DNA of 64,000 bases from Irpex lacteus (lineage: Eukaryota; Basidiomycota; Agaricomycetes; Polyporales; Irpicaceae). Below, in pieces: positions 1-12,300 of the stretch (position 1 is its first letter; every line of letters begins with the position of its first letter). The position numbers were made by a program, and so were the translations under genes. The stretch covers positions 434,001 to 498,000 of the forward strand of contig MQVO02000006.1 in NCBI GenBank assembly GCA_001986395.2, read 5' to 3'. Below the pieces are notes generated by a model. That model was given only the letters and a program-made list of their open reading frames with translations, did not search any database and was not told where the DNA came from.

Positions 1-85
1 TGAGACAAGGAGTCAGCGGTTAAGGAAAGATGTTTGATCAGTTTCTCGTGTGATGGGTGATCCGCAGGGGACTAAGAGTACGTAC

Positions 86-1080
86 AGTGATATTTGCTGT
101 TTCCCCTGACCCCCAGACGCCTTGTTTTGATAGTAGGAAAACAGAGCCTGATGGCCTTTCCCAGAGTGGCGGTGTTAATGTGAGGGATCCCATACTGATC
201 ACAAACACGACGGTATGAGAAGTAGAGGCCTTGTCGAGGAACATTTCCATCGGGATAGGGAGCGTAGTTGGCAGTTAACCTGAGATAGCACCGAAAGGGC
301 ACAAGGGATCAGAAGGGCGCTTATTAGTGAGGCCGAAGGAGGAACTAGAAGCGATAGGGAACAAGCGAAGGGAGAGTGGGACATGCAAGAAAATACGCAC
401 CATGCCTGCACGAAAATCTGCTTTGCCCTGTCCGACGCACTCGTCGTTGTTGCCGCACGAACGTTTGCTGCCAACTTCTCGAGGGCATGGTCGGGACTGA
501 TCGTCATTCTGTTGAACGCGCCCGAAGTATTGAGGTCTGGCACACCACCCAGCATCTGTGGGTTGGCGAACATGGCATTGTAGTCCGTAGAGGTAGGGCC
601 AAGGTACATGGCAATGTCTTCGGTCTCGCTTGACGAGGAGTGTACGCTTTCGGTGTCCCGAGGGTAAGGAGAAGCGGCTACGCGGGCCCTGATATGGGTC
701 TGGCGGCTGGGATAGTGGCCTTTGAGTGCCGGGTTGGCGAGGTTGTGGTTGGGCGGGGAGTCGCCTGGAGTGAGGAGAGCGTCGTGGTAGGAGTAGCCGG
801 AGGACAGGGAGGAGGAATCCGAAGGGTGGCGGGCGTGATCACTCTGGTACGTAGCGGGTGGGTGGAAGGAGGACGCACGGTAAAGTAAATCCTCTGCGGA
901 CGCAGAGTGCATCATGTTACCCCTCATATACGGCAGGCCCTGCGAAGATTGCGGGCGAGAGTTGGGCGAGTGCGAGGAGGTAGAGGACACCGAGGCAGAG
1001 CGAGAGTGAGGGTGATGGTTCGGGATGAAGTCGAAGGGGAGATGATTGGCGGCCATCATTTGCATGTTAACAGCAGCCAT
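86..1080 (-). CDS. RFX-family winged-helix transcription factor (5' part only)
   Basis: This is a sequence-specific DNA-binding regulator of the RFX type; fungal relatives (Crt1/Rfx1) act in damage and cell-cycle transcription. The ATG at 1080 opens a 227-codon exon (401-1080) encoding a Ser/Pro/His-rich, probably disordered leader. A 121-nt intron (280-400) splits a Trp codon, and exon 2 (86-279) continues as the RFX DNA-binding domain. Visible hallmarks are AWLTANY, then VPRQGLYFSYRRVC, then FPTIKTRRLGVRGNSKYH, which match the consensus for the winged helix and its recognition wing. A donor (GTACGT, antisense of 80-85) ends exon 2 and no acceptor follows before position 1, so the rest lies outside the window. 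The family call rests on these motifs and is firm. The choice of ATG is an inference from the open frame. Confidence 0.9.
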
Positions 1081-1742
1081 AATGATAGAGAATAGATATT
1101 TGCAAAGAGCGTGGTGCAGCAGTCGAGCAGCTGAGAGCAGGCAGGGGTTATGCGATGTGAGGAGGAGGTAGCGGTCCAGCCGATGTAGAGAAGAGGGAAG
1201 AGGAAAGCTGGCAGGGAGACAATAAGGCGGCGGAAGTGACCTGCGCTAGAGGGATGAGATGATAATGATGAGAGAACAGGTCCTGATGAACAGCTTGTGT
1301 TACACCGCCTGTAATCTGGGAAAGATGATGGGCAGGAGAGCCAGGGAAATGAGAGTGTGGCCCCGGGAAGGAGGCGAGAAGATATAGAGCAGCGCAGGGG
1401 AGTCGACTGGCTCGCCCGGGATAAGAAATAAAACAAATAAAAGGGAAAGGGTGTGCTCTGTTGTTGCTGTGTGGCGAGAAACAAGAAAGCAGATCTCAAG
1501 CTGACGAACGAAACAACCCAGAGCCGCGGGACGACGGAATATGTGGATGATGTTCAACAAGAGTCCTCCGTGTCCTCCCCAGTCTCCCGTTGCCACGACA
1601 ACAAACGCCCGTACTCGACTCGAGCGACCACCTCCACGAGGCTATTATACGCCCAGCAATACTTGTAATAATATACTAAAATACAACATCGTCTACAACT
1701 CGGCGTTGGCACCCATGTACATGTACCGTCTGAACCGCTGCC
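1081..1742. other. Intergenic: RFX 5' leader and endopolyphosphatase 3' flank
   Basis: No gene is supported here. The minus strand is strongly pyrimidine-rich from about 1150 to 1480, as expected for a fungal leader or core promoter upstream of the RFX gene at 1080. Apparent ORFs in this stretch are low-complexity Ser/Leu/Pro translations with no recognisable domain. Confidence 0.5.
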
Positions 1743-4700
1743 TCAGCTTCTCGTTCTTCTTCTTCCCAGGCGCTTAACAAGCCGCAGCCACGACGGGATC
1801 GTCAAGTCTGCCATCTTGTACGGCGCATACTTGCTCTTCTGCACGTCGGGCTGTCGCAATTTCTTCGGCAACCTCTTCAGAGGCACCGGATACAGGAACT
1901 TTCCCTTGCCCTTCCCCTGCGCTATCTCCGCACCCTCCACCGGACTGTCGTGTTCTCCCACTGCTGCGCCGTCGTCTCACCTGTCGTCTTCGGTGGATGT
2001 AACTTTGAGGGCGCGAACGTCAAGTACTCGAGCTTCCACTTGGGAGGCTTCTTGGCCGTCCCGTTCATGTCCGGCAGATAGTACTGTTAATTCAATGCAG
2101 ATCGTAAGTCAGTAACTGTTAGATAAGAAAGGAAGCACAGATCAGCTAGCCCGGAATCCCTCAGCCACCACCGTTGCAAGGCACCCTCCACCCATTCTAC
2201 GCAGTGAGAGAGATCAGAACGGCAACGGCGATAGAGATAATCTACCCCGCTCGTCCAATCTCCTGCCCTCCCGATGACAGTAAGAACGGGCAATTAAAAG
2301 TATCCAGCTCTCCGGTTCTGTATCCGTCCAGTTCCAGAAAACACCACCGACCGCCACCACTCGACGAGACAACCGCGAGTCACGATATCGCGATAACGCG
2401 ACGACGAGTAGATCATATCGATCCTCAATATTCACTACGAGATCAATACTCACCTGCGCGTACCCAAGTGGGGTGAACAACCTATTGGTCCTCGACGGAC
2501 TTCGCGGACTAGAATGCCACCGTTCGGTTAGCAAACAAGCCCACGACTGCTGCTTTCCTGCTGGACACCAGCTCTCCCGGTTAACGTAATCACCAAGGTG
2601 ACGTCCCACTTTCACCTCCTGCCCTCCCTGCATCCTGTGCCGCCTCCTCTTCCACTAGCCCGTTTTCTCCTTCATCGTAGGACGTAAACCCGTCACGGAT
2701 CCAATCGGCCTCCTCTTCATCTTCATCTGAGTCGAGCTCTAGGTCTTCCAGATTCTCGTCGTCGTCATCTTCATCGTTGATACTGTAACCGGCATCTCCG
2801 CCTTCGATGCCTACGGACGAAGGCGCATACCCCTCTCCTGACAGATTATACGCGTAAATCCTGAACGACGGCAAGTATGGGTTCGGCACAACCGACGGTC
2901 CGACATTGACCACCGTCAGCGCGTCATAATCCAGCTTCTTACTCGACTTCTTTGAGATATGGTTGAAATCCTTCAGGAGCGACTTGTACAACTCCCTATG
3001 TTTACCAGACACGCTTACGGTGTCATCTTCGTTATCGATACCTCCGACATCGACATCATTATCGGCAATGATGTGTGCAGGCTCGGTAGCACGGGTTTTA
3101 GCATTTGTATCCGGATGTAGGTTGGTAGCATCCAGGACGAAGAACTGTCGAAGTATAGAAGTCAGTACACAGCCTCGTCAAGCAGAGGGTCCTGAGTGAA
3201 GATGCCACTTGTGAGAATGCAAGGCATGCGATCGAAAGTGTTCTTTACAGAAACCCGTCTATCGCATCTACTGCCAGCCCTCCGAATGAAAGTAGAATAG
3301 ATAGATAAAGGCTTACATGATCAGCATTCATATGCTACCAAGGGTACGGTGAGTTTGTACGGGTGCATTGAGCAGACCACGATCGAAAGCCACGGTCGGT
3401 GCAGCCAATGGGAGTTCAGCAGGAGATCGACGGCGGTGGGTACGAGCGATAGCAATAGAGGAAAAGTCAAAAGAAGGTCACGTCAGTACGGGGTTCGTCT
3501 CCAGGGCAGCACAGTACGTGTATAGGAAAGTAGAGTATAGGTTGAAAAAGAAGAAGACGGAGAAAGTTAAGTTTGAAGCGGTTGGGTAGTGATGCATGAC
3601 ACTCGGAACACCCAAGAACGCTCAGGGAGGGATACGGAGGGATCGAAAGGACGGAGAGGGAATAAATGAAAAGGAGTGGAGTACTCACGCCATAGAGGTG
3701 GCCTAGAATCGTATCCTGGTACCGTAGAGACAGTTCAACGTATCGAATGTGCTGTTGGAAAAGGGCCACAGGGTCAGCGAGCCAGTCGAGTCGTTTCGCT
3801 CCCTCTCAATGCCGCTCAGCAATCCACATGACCCAGGAGAGGGCAAAGGGGTAGGAGATATTGCCAGCGATTTTGCAAAAGGAGCGAAGGGGGTAGTTGC
3901 AAGCAGAAACAGGGACGTACGCATTCCGTATGGTAGTTCCGGGCAGAAGGAGGGACGTGTCCGCTCAGCCAAACCTACAAACACACGCACAAACTTAGTT
4001 AGCACGGTTTATCCGGTGTGTATGCGGGCAGAAAAGCAAGAGAGAGGGAGATATGTCATGTGGCCAGCGAGAGTGGAACATAACTCCCAGCAAGGATAGC
4101 AGACGACACGGGGTACAAAGGGAAGAAGCGCGAGCATCCTCAGCACGCAAAAGCGTTGAATAGCCACGCTGCACGGTCTACCCACGGTCTTTCAATCGAT
4201 TAGGATAGACTTACCTGCATGCCCCTGCGTCTAAACTGGCTCAATTGGACTTCTAGCCAATCGAACTGGAGGTTTCCGGGGTCTTCACGATCTTTGGGAT
4301 CGCACCCTGCCACAGCTGCCAATCGTCGACGGCGAATGTGTGAACATGATCAAGGTGTGTTGAATTGCGATTCGATGTGATTGATGATGGCAGGAAACCG
4401 AAACCGAATGTAGAGATGGTTCAATTGGTTTGAGTTGGGTAGAGGGCCAGTGAATTCATGGTTGCCATGGCAAGTAAGTAGGGAGCGATGGACGAAGAAG
4501 AGAGACGGCAGTGCAGTGTCGTTTAATTGGAGTTGGTTGGGAGATATCGTTATGTTGATCAAAGATAGAGGACCAGCGGAACAGATAAGGAGGTAATGAA
4601 AAATAATGGATATCAGTTTCCGGTGATTAGCATGATGACGATGATGCACAAGGGACTCGGAGACCCTGCATCTGCATTTCTGAACTTGCTATGTCCGCCT

Positions 4701-6269
4701 CGACACAGTGATCACAATATGCAGAAATGAGAATGCAGTGCAGAGACCTCTTGTCCAGAACAAACGATAAAACACAAGAAAGACGCTCACCTTTGTTAGA
4801 GTCGAACCAGTACATCGTGTTCAAGGATACGACTGCCAATTGGTTCGGGATGACTTCCACGGAATAATAAGCCCCACGTTGGAAGACCTGATAGGAATGA
4901 AACGGGACAAAGGATTTCCATATGCTGGATAATAGTGCAAATCAGCAACTCTAGTGAAGTCCAGGGAAGAAGAGGAAGAATATGGAAGGGCGGGAGGAAA
5001 AGGAGAAGGTCAACAGGAAAGAGTGTGGCGTACCTCGAAAACTCAAACGTGACATCGTTCGGGCCTGCGGTACACGGAAACACCGGACGAAAGAGGAGGC
5101 AAAGTTAGAGTTTTGAACACCGTAGAGTAACGATCACGGTTTACCTGGTAGCATGATGTTCTAGAAAGTCGACAAGGGCGGCACCGAGAGAAACAAGAAT
5201 TGAATGACACAGACAAAGTTAGCGTCGAGGTTTAATGAGTTCAGGGAACGGCGGGGGTAGGAGCCGGTTACTCACGTGTGCTAAACGGAAGTCGAAGTCA
5301 CGAAGCGTGAATGAATGGGTGAGCTCATGTATCCAGACCTAGGAGACGGCGAACAACTGGTACTCACGCCAAACGTCATTATTACCTAGGACAACGGGGG
5401 CAGAGGAATCAGTATGTCTCGAGGTACGATTGCCAAAAGTCGTAATAGAAGCATGAGATAGCTAGACTTACCGATACTAGGTATGACAGGTATCCCTCTA
5501 GCTGTAAAGATCTCTTCCATCCGGCTGACCATTTGTCGGTTTAGCTGGTATATCTCCTTCAGAGTTCGTGGCAATTTGCGGTCGTTATCGTGTCTGCGAG
5601 AAAGTCGGGTTGCCGATGTCAATAACCGTCTAGAAATCAGGTTTGACAGCGGTGTACCGTGCACTATCTCCGGTCCCTAGAGAAACACGACGGTCAATAA
5701 ACGTTGGAGTTCACTTATGAAATTGAGTAAATATAGCCAACTTGACTTACAAATAACAAAATCGACATCGTCGGCCCAATTCTTCTCCAAATAATCAAGA
5801 GTATAGTTTGTAAGCAATAACGGCGAGTCGCATTCCCTATGCAAGATATCAATCCCTGCTGCGTTCTCCTGCGAACACTCCACTCATTAAAGGACAGCGG
5901 CTGCAACGCACCCATACAAGAACCCAAACTCGCTTGCCCTTGGCCTCGCCTTCTTCGGTTTCTTCCTGTGGCATGCCGACTTCTCCGACGTGCCCGCGCG
6001 GTAGAACGGGTCGGGATGCATGTCTGTAAGATGCAAGAAGCGGCCATGAAGCTTTCGAGGGCCTGAACGGGTGAAGCACGCGCAGACGCGTTTTTAGCTG
6101 GGTGTCTGTTTCTGAGCAAGTTGGAAGACGTACGAGTATCCTGTCCATTAGGGATGATTGGTTCTAGCTGCATGGGCTGCTGTTGCGTTGTGGCGGGGAG
6201 ACATAACGCGTCGTGAATTCCTCCGAGGACAAGGAGGACTTGGAGAGCAGTCGTCGCTCTCGTCCACAT
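1743..6269 (-). CDS. PPN1: Vacuolar endopolyphosphatase (Ppn1 family), 18 exons
   Basis: This enzyme cleaves long inorganic polyphosphate chains internally, probably in the vacuole lumen. Exons: 6134-6269, 5912-6062, 5751-5836, 5658-5676, 5472-5593, 5368-5385, 5276-5280, 5145-5160, 5034-5064, 4791-4924, 4215-4306, 3921-3974, 3689-3751, 3317-3334, 2594-3144, 2454-2490, 1981-2083 and 1743-1921. They sum to 1815 nt (604 aa). An N-terminal hydrophobic segment (about residues 8-22) is a signal anchor. Calcineurin-like metallophosphatase motifs follow in order: LHLTDMHPD, WTGDSARHDND, GNNDVWPHN, SGHVPP and GHLYGHMNADHF. Next come an acidic stretch (DEDDDDENLEDLELDSDEDE) and the family C-terminus (TPLGYAQYYLP, KSKYAPYKMADLTIPSW). 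Several metal-site motifs sit on exons of 19, 18, 5 and 18 nt. Family assignment is very secure. The least certain junctions are the last two introns. Confidence 0.95.
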
Positions 6270-7439
6270 CCTGAAACGTTCGGTAGCAATGTCAAGTTAA
6301 AGGTCTAGTATGCGATAATTTCTCCAGAAATGTTCCAAAGGTGTAACGAAGAAAGTGGGAGAACAGGAGAGAGGAAAGGTTGGAGGTGTCAGACGAGCAT
6401 TGAATGAAAAGGCGAGTGTTGTGCTTGTGTGTGCGTGTTCTTCGCAGCTGTCGAGCGAGGCCTTCCACAAAGGATCTTCTCTGTGCTGCTGCCTCGAGTT
6501 GCAATAGTGGTTCGTCAAGGTTGTACCCTCCCAGTCGGCATGATCTTCTCTCTGCGCACGTTCGTCTCCTCCAAAATACATAGCATCATTTCGCGAACAG
6601 CCGCCCATGAAATCCACTACTGAGCCCGGCCCGCCCCCGCCACGTTGTAAACCCTAGGTTATGGGCTCGTTGCCAGCCAATGGGGTGGTGGCAGTCAGTC
6701 AGAGCCTCTGTGATTATACTCCTTGACTGTGTACTACCACCTCTCGAATAAAACGGCTTCAGCTTACCTCAATATCACAGCTTGCTATGAAGGAAGCCAT
6801 TGGTGTGCGGCACACACATATACGGCGACTGTGCACTGCGTTACATGTGAGAGCCGCTGTTACCATAGGCTCACCCACGCACGTTCTACCCTCCTAACGC
6901 AGGGGCACCACGGGCCTAAAGCACTGCTGTCGCTGGCTTGCGTGTATCACGACTCGAAGCTTCGATCTCGCGCGCGATAGATGGATGTCAAGAAAAGTAC
7001 ACGGTTTATCATATTTGTTGAGTTTACTGATCTGTTGCTACAAATTACATGCCCAGGGAGGCCCAGGGTATAGGCGACGAGTGGACAGAACGGATAAAGT
7101 GTGATGGTACAAATATCGAGGGCTGCAGGAAGGGATGGGAGAGGGCAATGGTGCGATAAGAATATAAACAGGTTGGTGAGCATGGCGGACAAGCGAGAGG
7201 AAAAGGGAGCAGGAGAACAGTGTGGAATGTGATGTGGATGATGATAAATAGTAAGTGGCGACGGTATACGGCGAAGAGTGACCAAACAACAGAAGAGACC
7301 CAAGGACGATAAGACGAAACCACGATGATGCAAGGGCGGGCACACACGCGGGGCCCGGCAAACACTCAGACGATACAGGTACCCACACTTAGTGGGCGCA
7401 AAGACACGACAACTGCGGCAGCGGAGGCGTCATACCAGA
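6270..7439. other. Intergenic: endopolyphosphatase promoter side
   Basis: There is no supportable gene in 1.17 kb. The stretch lies between the start of the endopolyphosphatase gene and the stop of the next minus-strand gene. A CCAAT pentamer is visible on the plus strand at 6677-6681. The long pyrimidine-rich minus-strand ORFs at about 6950-7390 are compositional and have no domain. Confidence 0.45.
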
Positions 7440-8193
7440 TTACTTGATTCTGATTGACCGCGTGTTGTACGGCGAGTGGTTGTCAGAGTTTGGAAACGAG
7501 CCTCTCTGGTTCGAGGGCCGATGGAGAGAGAGCAGGTGCGCAGTGTTGTCGTTCTCGTCGAGCACCTTCTTGATTGTGGCCTCGGCCAGATGACACATCT
7601 ACAGAAAACAGGGCAGCGTCAGCAAGCCGGCTCGCAATGTCCAGGGCGTTCGAGGAATATAGGCTCGTCGGCCCACTCTGCCATTCTCAGGGTGCTGGCA
7701 CTGTGATCACAGGGCCGCACACCCCCTCTTATATGCGGCGTTTGTCGACGGAGAAAAGAAGACGTGGATGGGTACTCACGCGACTGTATCCGCCACGCGA
7801 AATCTCTGAACGTTGCCTGGCAATCATGTTATGAATGGCATCGTACGCGTATCTCCGCCTGGGGGAGTTAAAGAAGCAACGGTCAGTTTAAGCTGTGGAG
7901 AGTCGGACGTAGGACCGGAGGTTACGTACAGGACTGCCTCTAGCTCAGACCTTGAGCGTGGAAGGAGGTAGAGGTCGGCGCCACCGAGGTAGCGAGTGAA
8001 GGCTTGGTATGAGGCAAAGCCTGCGACATTGTTCTCGTTCAAGTCGGGATGCTCGGTGTCCCAAGAGAAGACGTTCTCACTACGAGAACAAAATATCAGT
8101 ATATGCGGCCACAAAACACAGGAGAAAATGGACTGACGAGAGGTGGTGGTGCGCCACAGCCTCTGGCGAGTGGGGAGCGAAGAAACGATCCAT
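7440..8193 (-). CDS. Small hypothetical protein, 147 aa, 4 exons
   Basis: I do not recognise the family. Exons 8138-8193, 7930-8079, 7780-7858 and 7440-7598 join through canonical introns (58, 71 and 181 nt) into 444 nt with a stop at 7440-7442. The protein starts MDRFFAPHSPEAV and continues with an aromatic/acidic segment (SENVFSWDTEHPDLNENN), a helical middle (AYDAIHNMIARQRSEISR) and a polar tail ending TRSIRIK. No signal peptide, membrane helix or metal motif is visible, so it is probably soluble. A TATA element lies about 95 nt upstream of the ATG. Consistent splice phases and the promoter argue that it is a real gene. It could be a lineage-restricted agaricomycete protein. Confidence 0.7.
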
Positions 8194-8287
8194 ATGGTGG
8201 TAAGTGATTGAGTTGAGAGAGGGTGTAAGAGAAGGGGCTGATCTGCGGGTGGGGGTGTTGAGGGTTGGTTGGGGAGAGGGCAGGGGA

Positions 8288-8295
8288 ATATATAA
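8288..8295 (-). promoter_or_regulatory. TATA element upstream of the 147-aa gene
   Basis: Read on the minus strand this is TATATATT within a GC-rich surround, about 95 nt before the ATG at 8193. This is normal spacing for a basidiomycete core promoter with a short leader. Function is inferred from position and sequence only. Confidence 0.5.
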
Positions 8296-9320
8296 GTTGG
8301 GAGGGGATGACGAGATGACTGCGGCGTTAAGTAAAAGCAGATAAGTAAAAAGAAAGGGCGGTGTGAGGGGCGTTGACACGAACAAGAGTTAAGCTTCTCT
8401 GGGAGCCGGTGACCAAGGACGCCTTTTGATTGTGATGTGGCCGTGTCTTATGGGGTTTCGCACGTTCGATGTGCTGTTATCTCGGGAAAAGCTGAGTTTC
8501 GGTCTCAGTAGGTACGTAGAAGCTAGCGGTTAACGCTGTGTCTGAGGGTCGGCTGAGGCAGCAGGATAAAACAACAAAGGGCCACGTCGTCGTCGGGCCC
8601 TGGCATTCGCGGACTGTCCTGCTTATATATGCGATCGCACCATTCCTCCGTAGAAAACTTTGCGAGAGTGGGCCTTGACTCATCCAGCGCCTGCCGACGC
8701 TGATTGGCCCGCGAATTCCTATTTTGATCCCAACCGCCCGGGAAATAGCATATTTCTACTTTGCCAGCTCTCCAATAATCTCCAATCTATTCCACCCCCC
8801 GGCCGACTCGTAACGCTCTCTCTCGCTCTCTCCGATATACATAACGTCGATCCCTGTTCGGCCGCCTCCAAGAATATTTAGTCGACATGAGACCGGTGTC
8901 GGTGCTCCTAACGAGAGCCGGACGGGAGGATCGGTCGATGACCAAGTCGTTTGACCAATTCTTGTGATTAATATTTTTTGGGTTCATCTAAGATGCGACA
9001 TCAAATCGTCGGTTCGCCTTCTTATCTTGGCAGTTCGCGCCGCCCTATGCGTCGATCAGTGGTCCCAGGACTTGGCGCGACACGGCATGCCCCGCACTTG
9101 ACTGTAAACTCAAAGACAAGTCTCAGCTGATTCTCAAGTCGGCGTCATATGCCGTCCACTGACCATCGGCCCATTTACCGTTCTTTCTCTCTCCATTCAC
9201 TCTCGTGTAACCTCTTCTGCTTTACCAGGGCACACTACTTGCCTGCAAAGTTCACAGAGATCTCATATCCGCCGCCACATCTGTGTATTGCGCCAAGACC
9301 CTTCGCGAGTATCACGTCCA
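8296..9320. other. Divergent intergenic region (147-aa gene / acetoacetyl-CoA synthetase)
   Basis: I find no gene here. Because the flanking genes diverge, this roughly 1 kb must hold both promoters. A second TATA-like stretch (TTATATAT) occurs around 8621. CT-rich sequence at about 9180-9230 just before the synthetase ATG resembles a fungal leader. Confidence 0.45.
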
Positions 9321-12300
9321 ATGAACCGTAACGATGCTTCCCAGCTTCCATCCACCCTTGGCACCGCAGGGTTGAATCCGAGTCCTCCGGAAGCCACCTC
9401 TGTCTCCAATTCCGGCGACAAAATCGACAGTTCGGACGTGCAACCGCTCTTCGCACCCACGCAAGAAGAGCTGCGGGACACAGGCGTGCATCGCTTCGCA
9501 CGCGTCGTCAACGCCAAGTATGGCTTGTCCCTCGAAACCTACGAACAGCTCTACGCGTGGTCGACCGCACACCTCGACGCGTTTTGGGGGCTCGTGTGGG
9601 ACGAGACAGACGTCATCGGTTACAAAGGAGAACATGTTGTGGACAATGACGCTCGTCCGAGTGATAACCCGACGTGGTTCAAGGATTCGAAGGTGAATTG
9701 GGCGCAGAATATGTTGAGGGAACGGTCCGACAGTAAGATTGCGTTGATTGAAGCAAGTGAGTAATCTTATGTCTCTTGGCAGCGGGGAAGATACACTAGC
9801 GAACCTCCGATTACACGAGTACCAATGCTATGCTTACCTGGAAATATGTGTGTTCAATGACTTGGATCTGTGCTGACTGCGTATTTCTGCAACTTATCCT
9901 TTAGCTGAGCCACATCCGGCGAACCCACAGCCACCATTGCGCAAAGTCACATACGCCCAACTATATGACTTGGTTGCCGATCTTGTCTCCGCGCTGCTCT
10001 CTCAAGGACTAAAACCTGGTGACAGAGTGGCATCGTATTCATCCAACTGCATTGTAAGTACTCTATTGAATTGCTTATTTATCTCTTCTTCGCGGCAGGC
10101 AGTGGACTTCCGCATGAATAGGCCGTATGCGGAGGCTCACCAGTCACTAACAACGTCCTACGTCCTACTTTTCTCCGGACCGAGTGCACTCTCGAAGACA
10201 CCGTCACTGCATCTCTCGTCATCCAATTCATCCTGGATAGGAGCAGATGATCTATTCGCTCCCTTACTGTCGCAAATACCCGTTTGATCTCTCGGTCTTA
10301 TACTTACCATTCTCATATTTGGGATCTTGACAGGAAAACGTCGCAGCATGTCTCGCGGCAACAGCCATCGGTGCGTGTCACTTCTTTGCGCGAGTCCTGC
10401 TTCAACCGCCCGCCTTTGCGCCGGTGGAGGTGGTCGCATGTCACTGATTATTGATTATTTGTATATCAATCTGTATTCTTATACGCACGACTTGCTATTC
10501 GCAATGGATTGGATGCGTAGGGTGCATCTGGGTCAGTGCTGCTGCCGATTTTGGGGCAGAGGGAGTTTTGGAGAGGTTAGTGGCTCTTTGCGCCTGCGCT
10601 ATGTATACATGCATACATTGCAGAGCACTATGACGCATAATTTGAAGTTACATCAATACTGAATTCATCCTTCGTTCGTCTATAGGTTCGAGCAGGTCAA
10701 ACCAAGTTTGATCTTCTCTGTAGATGCGGTCGTGTACGTCTCAAGCATCGAATCTTGGTTCAACCGAGCATTCAGTACTTACTGCACCTACGTCGTGCGC
10801 CCTTCTCAACACCATTCTCAGCTACAACGCAAAAGTCCATCCGCACCTGCCCAAACTCAACGCTCTTCTCGACGGACTACACGCTCGGTCAGGTGTCACA
10901 CCAAAAGTCATCATTATCCACCATGCGGACGCACCGTCAAACGAAACTCAGTATCACAGCGAATGGACGACGTTTAACGAATTTGTGAAGATTGGCCGAG
11001 AGAAGAAGCTGGGCCGGACAAGTGAAGGCGAGATAAAGTGGGCGATGTTGCCGTTTGACTGGCCATTGTGGATTTTGTTTAGTTCGGGGACGACAGGTGA
11101 GTATAAAGTATTACTTTTTCTTTCTTATGGACAAGTGATACTTGAAAGCTTCTCTCTGTGATATTGTTGATGTGTCAACCAAATGATTCTAACGAGCATT
11201 TTTCTCCTTTGTCACAGGACGACCAAAGTACGTTTCGCGTTTTCATCGAACGCCGATCACCCCCACACTATCCTCCACAAAACCCCTCCAACCTCCAAGA
11301 GAGTGGCCTGTTCATTGATTGAGAAAACGCTAATCTCAACAGACCGATCGTCCACCGCGCGGGCGGCATGCTCCTCCAATCCAAGAAAGAGTTTGTGATC
11401 TGCGCCGACCTCAAACCAGACGACGTGTTCTTTTACTACACCACCACGTAAGTTTCCATCTCAACCTTCACATCTCTCGTGATTACGAATGACGAGTCAC
11501 TCACGTACTGCACACTCCACCTTTATCTATATCGTCATACCATATCCCGCACGAAAACGTTTTCCAACGAAACCCGTCTCGGCGATTCCCATGCGACTCG
11601 GGAAACACGACAAACACACACACCGCAGAGGATGGATGATGTGGAACTTTCTGGTACACGGACTGAGTGTGGGGTGCACGTTGGTGCTGTATGACGGTAG
11701 CCCGCTTCGAGACCCGGCGTTTTTGTGGAACCTGGTCGATGAGCTGGGAATCAGCATCTTCGGGACCAGTGCGAAGTATATCGACCAGCTGTCTGTGAGT
11801 GGTCTCTCACATCTTCCATCTTGACTCCGAATCCCGGTCGGGTTCGCTTTCTGTCCCTTCTCCTTCTGTGCTCCAGGCCACCCGATCGAGTGGTTTTCCG
11901 TATCCGACATTGTATCTATGTTCGGATCTGGTTGAGGAAGAAGCAGGGGCAGATAGTGGGTAGGAACGTTTGTCTTTGTCTCATGGCAGAGAATATGAAG
12001 ATGAATAAGGATGCCCATACGGAAATGAGTCCTGGCTTGCGTCTTTCTTCGTCTATCGATCGCACATATTGTTCTGCATTACGCGTCCTGCAGCTGCGTC
12101 GGCTAACCACCATCCGTCATCACTTCATTTGCCACTTCTCATTCCCCTGCCTGCCGCACACGCAGTTACAGCTCCTAAACCATTTCGCGCAGATCACTGA
12201 CTCGTCGTGTTCTACCTTCCACACAGAAAACGTATAAAGAACCAAAGGCGCACCACAAGCTCTCCACACTTCGGCACATATACTCGACGGGCTCTCCTCT

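Noticed and set aside
6947..7388. Overlapping minus-strand open frames of 106-132 codons
   Set aside because: Arise from a pyrimidine-rich tract that is open in all frames; lie in the intergenic region downstream of a finished gene.
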